Part shown: positions 7,148-15,257 of the stretch, one piece after another | Layout: each line of letters opens with the position of its first letter | Numbering within the stretch: position 1 is the stretch's first letter | Assembly: GCA_910588225.1 (NCBI GenBank) | Contig: CAJUQT010000042.1 | Span: 15,730 to 36,862 of the forward strand | Direction of reading: 5' to 3' | DNA from: an uncultured Acetatifactor sp. | Lineage (GTDB): Bacteria > Bacillota > Clostridia > Lachnospirales > Lachnospiraceae | DNA length: 21,133 nt | The notes under the pieces: generated by a model | Told to the model about the DNA's origin: nothing | Seen by the model: only the letters and a program-made list of their open reading frames with translations | Database searches by the model: none | Translations under genes and position numbers: made by a program

Positions 7148-8749
7148 ATGGCAAGAGAAGCAAAAATTACAGTTCACCCTTCCTACGAAACGGGAGAAAT
7201 CTCCCCCAGATTGTTCAGTACCTTCCTGGAGCCCATCGGTTCCATGGTAAATGGTACCATGTTCAACCCAAAACACCCCACGGCTGACGAGCAGGGATTC
7301 CGGAGCGACTTTATCGACGCATTGAAAGCAACGGATATGCCCGCAATACGTCTGCCCGGCGGTAATTTCGTATCCGCCTGGAGCTGGAAAGACTCCATAG
7401 GACCGAAGGAAGAGAGAAAAGTGAGACTTGACCCCGCATGGCATCAGTACATCACTAATGAAGTGGGACATGACGAGTATCTGCAGTGGGCGGAGAAGGT
7501 GGAGGCGGAGCCTCTTTACACCATTAACCTGGGTACCGGCGACATGCGTGACGCCATGGATATCGTGGAATACACCAATCATGAAGGCGGAACCTGGTGG
7601 TCGGACCTGCGCCGGAAGAACGGACATGAGAAGCCCTACGATGTAAAGGTATGGTATCTGGGCAATGAGATGGACGGTCCCTGGCAGCTGGGCTCCTGGG
7701 ATAAGGATCCAAGGGGATATGGCGTCCGGGCCAACGAAGTGTCAAAGGCAATCAAGTGGATTGACGGACGGATTGAGACGGCAGTGTGCGCTTCCTCCGC
7801 ATCCTTTATGGATCACTATCCTCAGTGGGAGGAAACGGTGCTGCAGGAATGCTATGATTCCGTGGATTACCTTTCCATGCATCATTATCACAGCGCACCT
7901 CCCGGAGATGTGAAGGCTCTGCTGGGCGGGTCCGCTTACTATGAAGACTTTATCAATACGGAGGTAGCACTCTGCGACCTGATTGGTGCAAAATGCCGTT
8001 CCCCGAAGAAGATTATGCTTTCCTTCGACGAGTATGGAGCCATGATGCGCCCCAACACACCGCTGCATCCGGGATATGGCTATCACAACATGATTCGTGC
8101 TCATTACAGATTTGATCCTGAGAGGAAGTATATCCTTCATGATCCTGATAAGATGGAAGACCGTTTCAGACCGGGCGGAGATCTGCTGCAGATGCTGTCC
8201 ATGCTGTCCATTCAGCTTGCATTCCTGCGTCATGCGGACAGGGTGAAAATCGGCTGTATGACAGGCGGACTTGGCGCGCTCTGCTCCTCCAACCATGACC
8301 ATGTGTGGAAGTCGGCTTCTCACTATGCTTACTGCCAGATGATGGAATACGCAAGAGGAACTTCCATGAGAACCGCAGTGGAAAGCGAGACCTTCGATAT
8401 GCCCGGCTATGCCATCGACGATACTTCACAGTACACCGGCAAGGAAGGCATGAACTACATTGACGCCGCATCCGCCTGGGATAAGGAGAAGGAGCAGCTG
8501 GCAGTGTTCGTCATCAACCGCAGCGAAGAAAATGAGTATCCGCTGACCCTGGATGTAAAGGGCTTTGAGGGATATACATTTGTAGGACATCAGGAAATGC
8601 ATACCGCAGACCTGGATGCCAGGAATACTTACGAGGAGCCGGATGTGATCAAGCCTGTGGCCAATGAAGGCGGCGTATTCGAGAACGGTGTGCTGAAGAC
8701 CCATGTGAAGCCTCTGTCCTGGAATGTACTGTTGTTAAAGAAGGCGTGA
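7148..8749 (+). CDS. GH51 alpha-L-arabinofuranosidase
   Basis: This 533-residue cytoplasmic retaining enzyme cleaves alpha-L-arabinofuranose side chains from arabinoxylan fragments. GH51 hallmarks run throughout: the N-terminal ISPRLFSTFLEPIG, then IRLPGGNFVSAWSW, TINLGTGD, the acid/base E174 in WYLGNEMDGPW, and the nucleophile E295 in LSFDEYGAM. These positions agree with the well-studied Geobacillus enzyme (175 and 294). The length is normal, with a C-terminal beta-sandwich ending in PLSWNVLLL. AGAGAGG (7134-7140) supports the start. The preceding 146-nt gap is AT-rich, lacks the alpha/beta elements and repeats TGTGCAAA twice (7036 and 7071). It could hold a separate promoter, but I could not place convincing -35/-10 boxes. 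The next gene starts 10 nt downstream. Confidence 0.95.
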   Translation: MAREAKITVHPSYETGEISPRLFSTFLEPIGSMVNGTMFNPKHPTADEQGFRSDFIDALKATDMPAIRLPGGNFVSAWSWKDSIGPKEERKVRLDPAWHQYITNEVGHDEYLQWAEKVEAEPLYTINLGTGDMRDAMDIVEYTNHEGGTWWSDLRRKNGHEKPYDVKVWYLGNEMDGPWQLGSWDKDPRGYGVRANEVSKAIKWIDGRIETAVCASSASFMDHYPQWEETVLQECYDSVDYLSMHHYHSAPPGDVKALLGGSAYYEDFINTEVALCDLIGAKCRSPKKIMLSFDEYGAMMRPNTPLHPGYGYHNMIRAHYRFDPERKYILHDPDKMEDRFRPGGDLLQMLSMLSIQLAFLRHADRVKIGCMTGGLGALCSSNHDHVWKSASHYAYCQMMEYARGTSMRTAVESETFDMPGYAIDDTSQYTGKEGMNYIDAASAWDKEKEQLAVFVINRSEENEYPLTLDVKGFEGYTFVGHQEMHTADLDARNTYEEPDVIKPVANEGGVFENGVLKTHVKPLSWNVLLLKKA

Positions 8750-8759
8750 GGAAAAAATT

Positions 8760-10769
8760 ATGACAATGAAAGTGGATACCACAGCGTTGCTCCCGGACGG
8801 AACAGAATTTCCATTCTGGGAGAAGGAAAATGATTTTGTAAGAGAAATTCATGTGGATGGTACCCGCGGGAAAAAGGAAGAAGGGGACGGCAGTGCTGCC
8901 TGCCCCTTTCTTTCCATCCAGGAAGCGGCGGAAGCGGCGGAACCCGGAACCCGCGTGCTGATTCACGGCGGTACCTACAGAGAATGGGTCAGACCCGGAA
9001 GGGGAGGCGAATCCCCTGAAAAGATGATCAGCTATGAGGCCTTCGGCGACGGAGAAGTCATTGTGAAAGCCTCGGAACAGGTGCGGGATTTCACGGAAAG
9101 TAAGGGCTGGCGCATCGGCGGATTTCCCGGGCAGCCGGTCACTTCCGGAATGCGCATCTGGCAGCACAGGCTGGACCCGGATATGTTCCGGGGATACAAT
9201 CCCTTCTGTGCGGTGAACATTCTTCACGACAGATTGTTCATAGAGTACGACAAGACGGACATGACTACCTACCTGAATCGGCGGGGCATGGTTTTCTGTG
9301 ACGGAAAGCCGCTGCAGCAGGTGAGTCTGTACAATCATATGTCCCGTCAGGATGGAAGCTACTGGGTGGAGGCCAACGGCCAGACCGTTCATTTCAGGCT
9401 GCCCGGGGACGCGGACCCGGCGGACCATGTCATCGAGATTACCTGCAGAGAGCAATGCTTTGCGCCGGAAGAGCCCTTTTTATCATACATTAAGGTAAAG
9501 GGAATCACCTTTGCCCATGCGGCTACCGGAGCGCCGGTGCCTCAGAGGGGAGCATTATCCTGTTACAGAGGACATCACTGGATTATCGAGGACTGCGTGA
9601 TAGACTGGTCCAATGCTGTGGCCATCGATGTGGGGAACGAGTGCTGGCATCATGATTTCGACCCGGGACAGGTTGTGGGAAACAGCGTCATCCGCAGGTG
9701 TACGATCAAGGATGCAGGGGTATGTGGGATTGCAGGTCTGCATGCGGAGAATATGCTGGTGGAAGATAACCTGATTGTGGGAACCGGCTGGCAGCGTATG
9801 GAACTCTCCTGGGAGGCAGGAGGGATGAAGCTCCACAACAGTAAAAACGGTTTGTTCAGACGCAATATCTTCCGAGACACCTTCCGCGCGGATCATATCT
9901 GGCTGGATTGCGGCAATGAGAATAATCGTCTCACCAGGAATCTGTTCCTGAATGGAATCGAACAGAGGGAGGCGGTATTTATCGAGTGCACCAGGGATGG
10001 CGTGAACCTGATCGACCATAATATCTTCTGGAATGTGGAGGGAAGATTCAATCCTAATGAGATTCCGGCGGAACCGGGATCTTCGGGCTGGTATAAGCTG
10101 ACGGAGAACAGCGTCGTCAACGGATATGCCGTTTATGGTGAGGGTACAGACCGCATGCGTGTGGTAAATAACCTGATCGGAAAATGCAGAAGCGCCGGAT
10201 ATTATGCCAAGCCGGTGGGCTTCCGTATGCACGGGCTGGAGCGAGGAGGTACTTCCAGAGATGCCTCGCTGGCCGGGAATATTTTCTACGAGTGCGGGGA
10301 AGCGGCCATCAAATTCCCCACCAGGGACAATACATCCGAGGGCAATCTGTATGTGAAGCTGATGGGCGGTTATCTGAGAGTGATTTATCCGGAGCCGGAG
10401 GTATGCCTGCATCTGCCGGCCTGGCAGGAATTCGAGGGATTTGACCTCACCGGGCAGGAAGGCTGGTTTGACATCGAAGTTGATACGGAACAGTATACTC
10501 TCACTTTCAAAGAAGCCAGACAGGAAATATTCGGAATGCCGGAGGATCTGGAACGGAGAAAATTTGTGAAGCATGCCCAGGACGTGGGGACTGTGGATGT
10601 GGCAGTGCTGGAAGAGAAGGCGAAAGTGGGCCGTCAGGTAATCTGGACGGAAGATTTCCTGGGGGCGGAAGCCGGGGGAGAGGAAGGCAGAATCCTTCCC
10701 GGACCTTTCAGGGAGTTGAAAGAAAACGAAGTATATCACATTGATCCCAGGAAGATGGGGAGCAAATAG
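8760..10769 (+). CDS. GH120-type beta-xylosidase (right-handed beta-helix)
   Basis: This 669-residue protein has no signal peptide. The N-terminus (HVDGTRG..., then FLSIQEAAEAAEPGTRVLIH and GGTYREWV) opens a right-handed parallel beta-helix, and short repeats rich in Asn turns follow (VEDNLI, FRRNIF, LTRNLF, IDHNIF). From memory of the Thermoanaerobacterium XylC sequence, the stretch WLD...NLF...VFIE aligns with its catalytic Asp382 and Glu405. Here the residues are D383 and E409, with a three-residue insertion between them. HAATGAP, GGMKLHNS and the C-terminal GPFRELKENEVYHI also match that enzyme. GH120 releases xylose from xylo-oligosaccharides, which fits the neighbours. Automated tools may label it only 'parallel beta-helix protein'. 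GAGG at 8748-8751 overlaps the GH51 stop, so the two genes are tightly linked. Confidence 0.8.
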   Translation: MTMKVDTTALLPDGTEFPFWEKENDFVREIHVDGTRGKKEEGDGSAACPFLSIQEAAEAAEPGTRVLIHGGTYREWVRPGRGGESPEKMISYEAFGDGEVIVKASEQVRDFTESKGWRIGGFPGQPVTSGMRIWQHRLDPDMFRGYNPFCAVNILHDRLFIEYDKTDMTTYLNRRGMVFCDGKPLQQVSLYNHMSRQDGSYWVEANGQTVHFRLPGDADPADHVIEITCREQCFAPEEPFLSYIKVKGITFAHAATGAPVPQRGALSCYRGHHWIIEDCVIDWSNAVAIDVGNECWHHDFDPGQVVGNSVIRRCTIKDAGVCGIAGLHAENMLVEDNLIVGTGWQRMELSWEAGGMKLHNSKNGLFRRNIFRDTFRADHIWLDCGNENNRLTRNLFLNGIEQREAVFIECTRDGVNLIDHNIFWNVEGRFNPNEIPAEPGSSGWYKLTENSVVNGYAVYGEGTDRMRVVNNLIGKCRSAGYYAKPVGFRMHGLERGGTSRDASLAGNIFYECGEAAIKFPTRDNTSEGNLYVKLMGGYLRVIYPEPEVCLHLPAWQEFEGFDLTGQEGWFDIEVDTEQYTLTFKEARQEIFGMPEDLERRKFVKHAQDVGTVDVAVLEEKAKVGRQVIWTEDFLGAEAGGEEGRILPGPFRELKENEVYHIDPRKMGSK

Positions 10770-10770
10770 T

Positions 10771-10821
10771 GACTGGAACTTTACCCAATTGCCGTGTGCG
10801 GCATTTTATGACGGAACTGAA
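10771..10821 (+). other. Short hairpin gap with motifs resembling the beta element
   Basis: The gap before the carboxylesterase carries GACTGGAACTTTA (10771-10783), echoing the GACRGAACTTTA hairpin loop of the beta element. It then has a small hairpin, TGCCG TGTG CGGCA (10790-10803), and ACGGAACTGAAATG, echoing the GGAACTGGAAT tail. It may be a decayed copy. The similarity is short and could be partly chance. Confidence 0.35.
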
Positions 10822-10836
10822 ATGAGGAGGTAAAAT

Positions 10837-12363
10837 ATGCTTAGAACAGTAAAGACAGAAAATGGAATGGTAAAGGGAATAGAGGCAGCGGATCCCAGAA
10901 TTACGGCTTTCAAAGGGATTCCTTTTGCGGCCCCTCCCGTGGGAGAGAACAGATGGAGAGCGCCTCAGCCTGCACAGGACTGGGAAGGGGTGAGAGAAGC
11001 CTATCGCTTTGCGCCCATTTCCATGCAGAGCATTCCGGGGCTGGGAGACGATATTTACTGCAGAGAGTGGCATGTGGATCCGGAGATTGATATGGATGAG
11101 GACTGTCTGTATCTGAATGTATGGACCGGTGCAAAGGCTGCGGATGAAAAGCGTCCGGTGCTGGTATGGTTCTTCGGCGGCGGACTGCAGTGCGGCTACC
11201 CTGCGGAGATGGAATTCGACGGAGAGCGTCTGGCCAGAAGGGGCATCGTGGTGGTGTCTGTCAATTACCGTGTCAATGCCTTCGGCTATATTGCCCATCC
11301 TCAGCTGACCAGGGAACAGCCGGATGCGCCCTCCAATTTCGGCAGTCTGGACCAGCAGGCAGGACTAAAATGGGTAGTGCGCAATATTGCGGCTTTCGGC
11401 GGCGATCCGAAGAATATCACCATTGCGGGACAGTCTGCGGGCGGCGGAAGCGTGCTGTCACAGATGGCCTGCCGGGACAATGAAGGACTCTTCCAGAAGG
11501 CAATCATTATGAGCGCCATGATTCGCAGTCCCTACAGAAAGGGGGGAATCGGAGATCCGGAGAAGCTGGAAAGTGCGGAGAAGAACGGTGCGGCATTTTT
11601 CGATTTCCTGGGCGTGAAGACACTGGAGGAAGCCAGAAAGCTGGACGCGGCATTTATCCGTGACCGTTATGAAGAATATACCAAAGAACATCCGGCTATG
11701 TTCACTGTACTGGACAATCGCTTCTGCGTGGGAGATCCTCTTGTGCTGTACGCGGCGGGGAAGTGCGTGGATGTAACCGTGATGGCAGGACATACGGGAG
11801 ATGAATTCCACAATGAGATTCCTGCGGCAGACGAAGAGGAACTGAAGAAAATGGCCGAAGAACTGCTGGGTGAGAGGGCGGAGAGATTCCTGGCCTGCCC
11901 GGAGGCTCATGTGAAGACGGAGAGCGGTTATGCGCCGGTAAGCGGCATCAGCTGTACGGTGAGAAGCGAATTCCTGGCCAACGAAAAGGGCGACAAACCC
12001 AGAAAGAACTATTATTACAGCTTCGTGCCGGATATACCGGGGTGGGATAATCCGGGAACCTTCCATTCGGTGGATCTGTGGTTCTTCTTCGAATCTCTGG
12101 CCAAATGCTGGAGACCCTTCGTGGGCAGACATTACGACCTGGCCAGACAAATGTGCAACTACTGGGCGAACTTCATCAGCACAGGCGATCCCAACGGGAA
12201 AGACGCCGACGGTACAGATATGCCCTACTGGGACAGCTATACGGAAGCCCACAGAACCGAGATGCTTTTCACCGGGGACGGCCCCGTGGTGCGCACCAAT
12301 GAGGAATCTGATTTCATCAAGCTGATCATCGAGCAGATTGGGGAAATGATTGAGGGCAAGTAA
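10837..12363 (+). CDS. Type-B carboxylesterase (alpha/beta-hydrolase)
   Basis: This 508-residue cytoplasmic protein belongs to the carboxylesterase type B/para-nitrobenzyl esterase family. Family signatures are the N-terminal GIPFAAPPVGENRWRAPQP, the second signature EDCLYLNVW, and the nucleophile elbow GQSAGG with S200. The probable acid is E323 (HTGDEF) and the probable histidine H410 (TFHSVDLWF). The oxyanion-hole motif normally reads HGGG, but here it is F113-GGG (WFFGGGLQCG). The position in a xylan cluster suggests it removes acyl groups from hemicellulose fragments, but this family also accepts many small esters, so the substrate is open. AGGAGG (10825-10830) supports the start. Confidence 0.88.
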   Translation: MLRTVKTENGMVKGIEAADPRITAFKGIPFAAPPVGENRWRAPQPAQDWEGVREAYRFAPISMQSIPGLGDDIYCREWHVDPEIDMDEDCLYLNVWTGAKAADEKRPVLVWFFGGGLQCGYPAEMEFDGERLARRGIVVVSVNYRVNAFGYIAHPQLTREQPDAPSNFGSLDQQAGLKWVVRNIAAFGGDPKNITIAGQSAGGGSVLSQMACRDNEGLFQKAIIMSAMIRSPYRKGGIGDPEKLESAEKNGAAFFDFLGVKTLEEARKLDAAFIRDRYEEYTKEHPAMFTVLDNRFCVGDPLVLYAAGKCVDVTVMAGHTGDEFHNEIPAADEEELKKMAEELLGERAERFLACPEAHVKTESGYAPVSGISCTVRSEFLANEKGDKPRKNYYYSFVPDIPGWDNPGTFHSVDLWFFFESLAKCWRPFVGRHYDLARQMCNYWANFISTGDPNGKDADGTDMPYWDSYTEAHRTEMLFTGDGPVVRTNEESDFIKLIIEQIGEMIEGK

Positions 12364-12369
12364 GATTTT

Positions 12370-12389
12370 GCGCAGCGACTTTAAAACAG
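12370..12389 (+). repeat. Fragment of the beta element
   Basis: The 20 bases here match the 3' end of beta copy 2 (1340-1358) except for one extra T in the T-run. The hairpin part of the element is absent. It lies 6 nt after the carboxylesterase stop codon, the same type of gap position as the full copies. Confidence 0.5.
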
Positions 12390-12401
12390 TCATGAAATGT
12401 C

Positions 12402-12465
12402 TATGCCCGGGAGAATTTTCAGGTGCGTACTGTGCAGCTGAAAATTACTTCCTCTTAGGGGCATA
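12402..12465 (+). other. Long imperfect hairpin before the single-headed esterase
   Basis: Three consecutive helices line up: TATGCCC (12402-12408) with GGGCATA (12459-12465), GGGAG (12409-12413) with CTTCC (12448-12452), and AATTTTCAG (12414-12422) with CTGAAAATT (12438-12446). They close a 15-base loop with small bulges. No clear T-run follows directly. It may attenuate transcription or protect the downstream transcript. The arms are unrelated to the alpha arms, but the placement is alike. Confidence 0.55.
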
Positions 12466-12503
12466 ATTATTTCTTGACAGAACTATAATCAGGAGAATAT
12501 ATT

Positions 12504-13637
12504 ATGCAAAATAAGAGAAACGAAGCATTGGAAAGCCACGCCATCTTTTTTGACCCTGCCTATATGCAGATGCGGCTGCATAAGGGAACCGAGGGAATCG
12601 GCCCCAGGCATTTCGAGGAGGAGCCGGGTGTCAAGGTGGAAGAAAACGGAGATGTGACCTTCTGCTTTTATGCGCCGGAGGCGAAGAGCATGGAAGTGGC
12701 GGGATTCGGCAACAGCGCCATGACGGGAGAGCATCGCCAAATGGTGAAGGATGAGAAAGGATATTTCCGGGTTACAGTATCCGGAATTCCGGCGGGATTT
12801 CACTATCATGAGTATTTTTGCGATGGGGTTAATGTGATTAATCCTCAGGCGCCGGTGGGGTATGGAGCACACAAGGCAGTGAACTTTTTTGAGAAAGAAG
12901 GGGAGGAAGACTTCTATCTTCTCAAGGATGTTCCTCACGGAGAGGTGCGGCTGGAGTATTTCCACAGCAGCGTCACCGGCCGTACCAGAGCCTGCTATGT
13001 CTATACGCCGCCCGGTTACGGGAAAGACGAGACGAAAAAATATCCGGTGCTCTATCTGCAGCATGGCGGCGGAGAGAGTGAGAGTGGATGGGTATGGCAG
13101 GGAAAGGCCAATCTGATTGCGGATAACCTGATTGCCGCAGGAGAATGTCCGGAGATGCTGATTGTTATGAATTGTCTGTATTGCCTGGTTCCGGAACCGG
13201 AAGAATTTATGGCCGGGGATTTTGACAGTATGCTGCTGCAGGACAGTATGCCCTATATTGAGAAAAAGTATGCCGTGGATACCGAAAAACGCGGTATGGC
13301 GGGTCTGTCCATGGGAAGCTACCAGACTGTGATGACCACGCTGAATCATCTGGGCATGTTCCCTTATATCGGTATTTTCAGCGGTACGCCGGAGCGGCGC
13401 TGGTATGCGAAAGAGGATTACATGAAGGCTTTTGAAGATCCGGAAGCATTTAAGAAGCGGGTGAAGGTGCTGTTTTTCGGGTATGGCCAGCAGGAAGAGA
13501 AGATTGTAACCACACTGGAGAAGCAGTTTCAGGATTTTAAGGAAAAGGGAATTCCTTATGTATCTTATAGCTGTCCAGGTTATCATGAGTGGACTGTATG
13601 GCGCAGATGTCTGCGGGAATTCCTGAAAATGTTTTAA
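12504..13637 (+). CDS. Single-headed CE1-type esterase
   Basis: This 377-residue protein is the same architecture as each half of the two-headed esterase at 4677. It has an early-set/CBM48-like N-domain (GFHYHEYFCDGV, NPQAPVGYG), then an esterase-D-like hydrolase domain (CYVYTPPGY, YPVLYLQHGGGE). The nucleophile is S269 in GLSMGS and the histidine H361 in GYHEWTVWR. The loop that normally supplies the acid Asp reads YGQQEE (E331/E332). It has no signal peptide. It is probably a feruloyl or acetyl esterase acting on imported oligosaccharides, and a paralogue arisen by duplication within this cluster. AGGAG at 12491-12495 supports the start. Confidence 0.87.
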   Translation: MQNKRNEALESHAIFFDPAYMQMRLHKGTEGIGPRHFEEEPGVKVEENGDVTFCFYAPEAKSMEVAGFGNSAMTGEHRQMVKDEKGYFRVTVSGIPAGFHYHEYFCDGVNVINPQAPVGYGAHKAVNFFEKEGEEDFYLLKDVPHGEVRLEYFHSSVTGRTRACYVYTPPGYGKDETKKYPVLYLQHGGGESESGWVWQGKANLIADNLIAAGECPEMLIVMNCLYCLVPEPEEFMAGDFDSMLLQDSMPYIEKKYAVDTEKRGMAGLSMGSYQTVMTTLNHLGMFPYIGIFSGTPERRWYAKEDYMKAFEDPEAFKKRVKVLFFGYGQQEEKIVTTLEKQFQDFKEKGIPYVSYSCPGYHEWTVWRRCLREFLKMF

Positions 13638-13648
13638 GAGTGTATTGT

Positions 13649-13686
13649 ATCGTGACAGTTCAGGGTTCTGCCTGAACTGTTACGAT
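13649..13686 (+). terminator. Strong 16-bp hairpin after the esterase
   Basis: The arms 13649-13664 and 13671-13686 pair over 16 bp (ATCGTGACAGTTCAGG with CCTGAACTGTTACGAT), with one G-T wobble and a six-base loop, 11 nt after the stop codon. No T-run follows, so it is a weak candidate for intrinsic termination; partial termination or mRNA end protection are alternatives. It may separate the upstream cluster from the MATE-GH95 pair. Confidence 0.5.
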
Positions 13687-13752
13687 GAGTCAGATTGCTG
13701 ATGATGGGAGTCAGAATAATGCTGTCTAAATTGTCCGATTTGTAGTAAAATG

Positions 13753-13770
13753 ATTCTGCACTGGCAGAAT
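13753..13770 (+). other. Small hairpin in the MATE leader
   Basis: ATTCTGC (13753-13759) and GCAGAAT (13764-13770) form a perfect 7-bp stem with a four-base loop in the 212-nt gap before the MATE gene. It could be a regulator-binding dyad or a leader hairpin. I saw no convincing promoter boxes around it. Confidence 0.35.
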
Positions 13771-13849
13771 GTAAGATTTGATGTTCTGTACATGCGACTG
13801 AATGCAGGACGGTATGCGGGGGAAATTTAAGAAGAATGGAGTAAATGGA

Positions 13850-15256
13850 ATGAAGATTATTAAGAAACTGTTTTCCGGAGATAAAGCGTTTTATCTGAAG
13901 GTAGTGACGCTGGCATTGCCCATTGCCCTCCAGAGTCTGATTACCATCGGGGTGAATATGCTGGATACTATCATGGTGGGAACTTTGGGAGAAGTGGAGC
14001 TTTCCGCCACTTCGCTGGCTAATCAGTTTATCAATATCTACCATATTTTCTGCATGGGTCTGGGCATGGGGGCCTCGGTGATGGTGTCCAGATATTGGGG
14101 AATGCGGGAGACCGAGCCGGAAAAATCGGCCCAGGCCCTGAAAAGAACCATCTGCATTATGGTGCGGCTGACGCTGGGACTGGCGCTTTTATTTGCCATT
14201 GCGACCATTGCCATACCCAATACCATCATGAGTATGTATACTACAGAAGAGTCGATTATTTCCCTGGGGGCAATTTATTTCAGATATTCCATTATCACTT
14301 ATTTCTTCCTGGGACTGTCCCTTGTCTGCACCATTGTCCTGCGCAGCGTGGGTCAGGTGCGGATGCCGCTGTATGTGTCCATTGGAGCGTTTTTTGTGAA
14401 TATTGTGGCCAATTATGCCTTTATCTTTGGCAAGCTGGGAATGCCCCGGATGGGCATTGCAGGTGCGGCGCTGGGAACATTGATTGCCAGAGTGTTTGAG
14501 GCAGGCATGATCTGCGGGTATCTGTTCTTCAAGGATAAGGCCATCGGCTTCCGCATAAAGCATCTGGGCATGAAGACGGGAGATCTGATAGGAGAGTATG
14601 TAAAAATCAGCATTCCGGTTCTTATCAGTGACGGTATTCTTGCCATCGGCAATAACACGGTGGCCATGGTAGTGGGTCATCTGGGTGTGGCATTTGTGGC
14701 GGCCAATGCCATTACCAGCGTCACCCAGCAGATGAGCAATGTGCTGACCCAGGGTGTGGCCCAGGCAGGTGCCATTGTCACAGGACAGACGCTGGGAGAA
14801 GGGGACAGGGAGAAGGCCTTGAGTCAGGGCTATGCCTTTATGGGGCTGGGCTTAAGTCTGGGGTTGTTTGCCGCGGCGGTGATCACCATTATCAGCGGAC
14901 CTGTCATCAGCGCTTACAATGTGTCCGCGGAGACGGCTGGAGTGGCCGCGCAGTTGATGGAGGCCATCGGATTCATCATGATTTTCCAGTCCACTAACAG
15001 TATCATGACAAAGGGCGTGCTGAGAGGCGGTGGAGATACGAAGATGCTGATGCTGGCGGACAATATTTTCCTGTGGGTGCTGTCCATTCCCATGGGACTT
15101 CTGGCGGGATTTGTGCTGGGGCTGCCCGCTTTCTGGATTTATACCTGCCTGAAGTTCGATCAGATTGCGAAGACAGTCTGGTGTGTCTTCCGGCTGAGAG
15201 GCGGTAAGTGGATTAAGAAGATTTCAACAGGAAAAAATGGAGGAGCAGCGGCGTAA
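13850..15256 (+). CDS. MATE-family multidrug/metabolite exporter
   Basis: This 468-residue integral membrane protein has about twelve hydrophobic helices in two similar halves. MATE-type motifs include LALPIALQSLITIGVNMLDT in helix 1, the VELSATSLANQF loop, and CTIVLRSVGQVRMPLY. In the second half are SIPVLISDGILAIGNN and the GVLRGGGDTKML loop. The family exports organic cations, drugs or metabolites using a Na+ or H+ gradient. I start it at 13850 because GGAG (13838-13841) lies 8 nt upstream; an in-frame ATG at 13802 lacks a good site. Its stop codon lies one base before the GH95 start. In this setting it might export hydroxycinnamic acids freed by the esterases, or another by-product, but that is speculation. 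Confidence 0.92.
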   Translation: MKIIKKLFSGDKAFYLKVVTLALPIALQSLITIGVNMLDTIMVGTLGEVELSATSLANQFINIYHIFCMGLGMGASVMVSRYWGMRETEPEKSAQALKRTICIMVRLTLGLALLFAIATIAIPNTIMSMYTTEESIISLGAIYFRYSIITYFFLGLSLVCTIVLRSVGQVRMPLYVSIGAFFVNIVANYAFIFGKLGMPRMGIAGAALGTLIARVFEAGMICGYLFFKDKAIGFRIKHLGMKTGDLIGEYVKISIPVLISDGILAIGNNTVAMVVGHLGVAFVAANAITSVTQQMSNVLTQGVAQAGAIVTGQTLGEGDREKALSQGYAFMGLGLSLGLFAAAVITIISGPVISAYNVSAETAGVAAQLMEAIGFIMIFQSTNSIMTKGVLRGGGDTKMLMLADNIFLWVLSIPMGLLAGFVLGLPAFWIYTCLKFDQIAKTVWCVFRLRGGKWIKKISTGKNGGAAA

Positions 15257-15257
15257 G

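Noticed and set aside
12474..12489. TTGACA followed by TATAAT upstream of the single-headed esterase.
   Set aside because: The two boxes are only 4 nt apart; a sigma-A promoter needs about 17.
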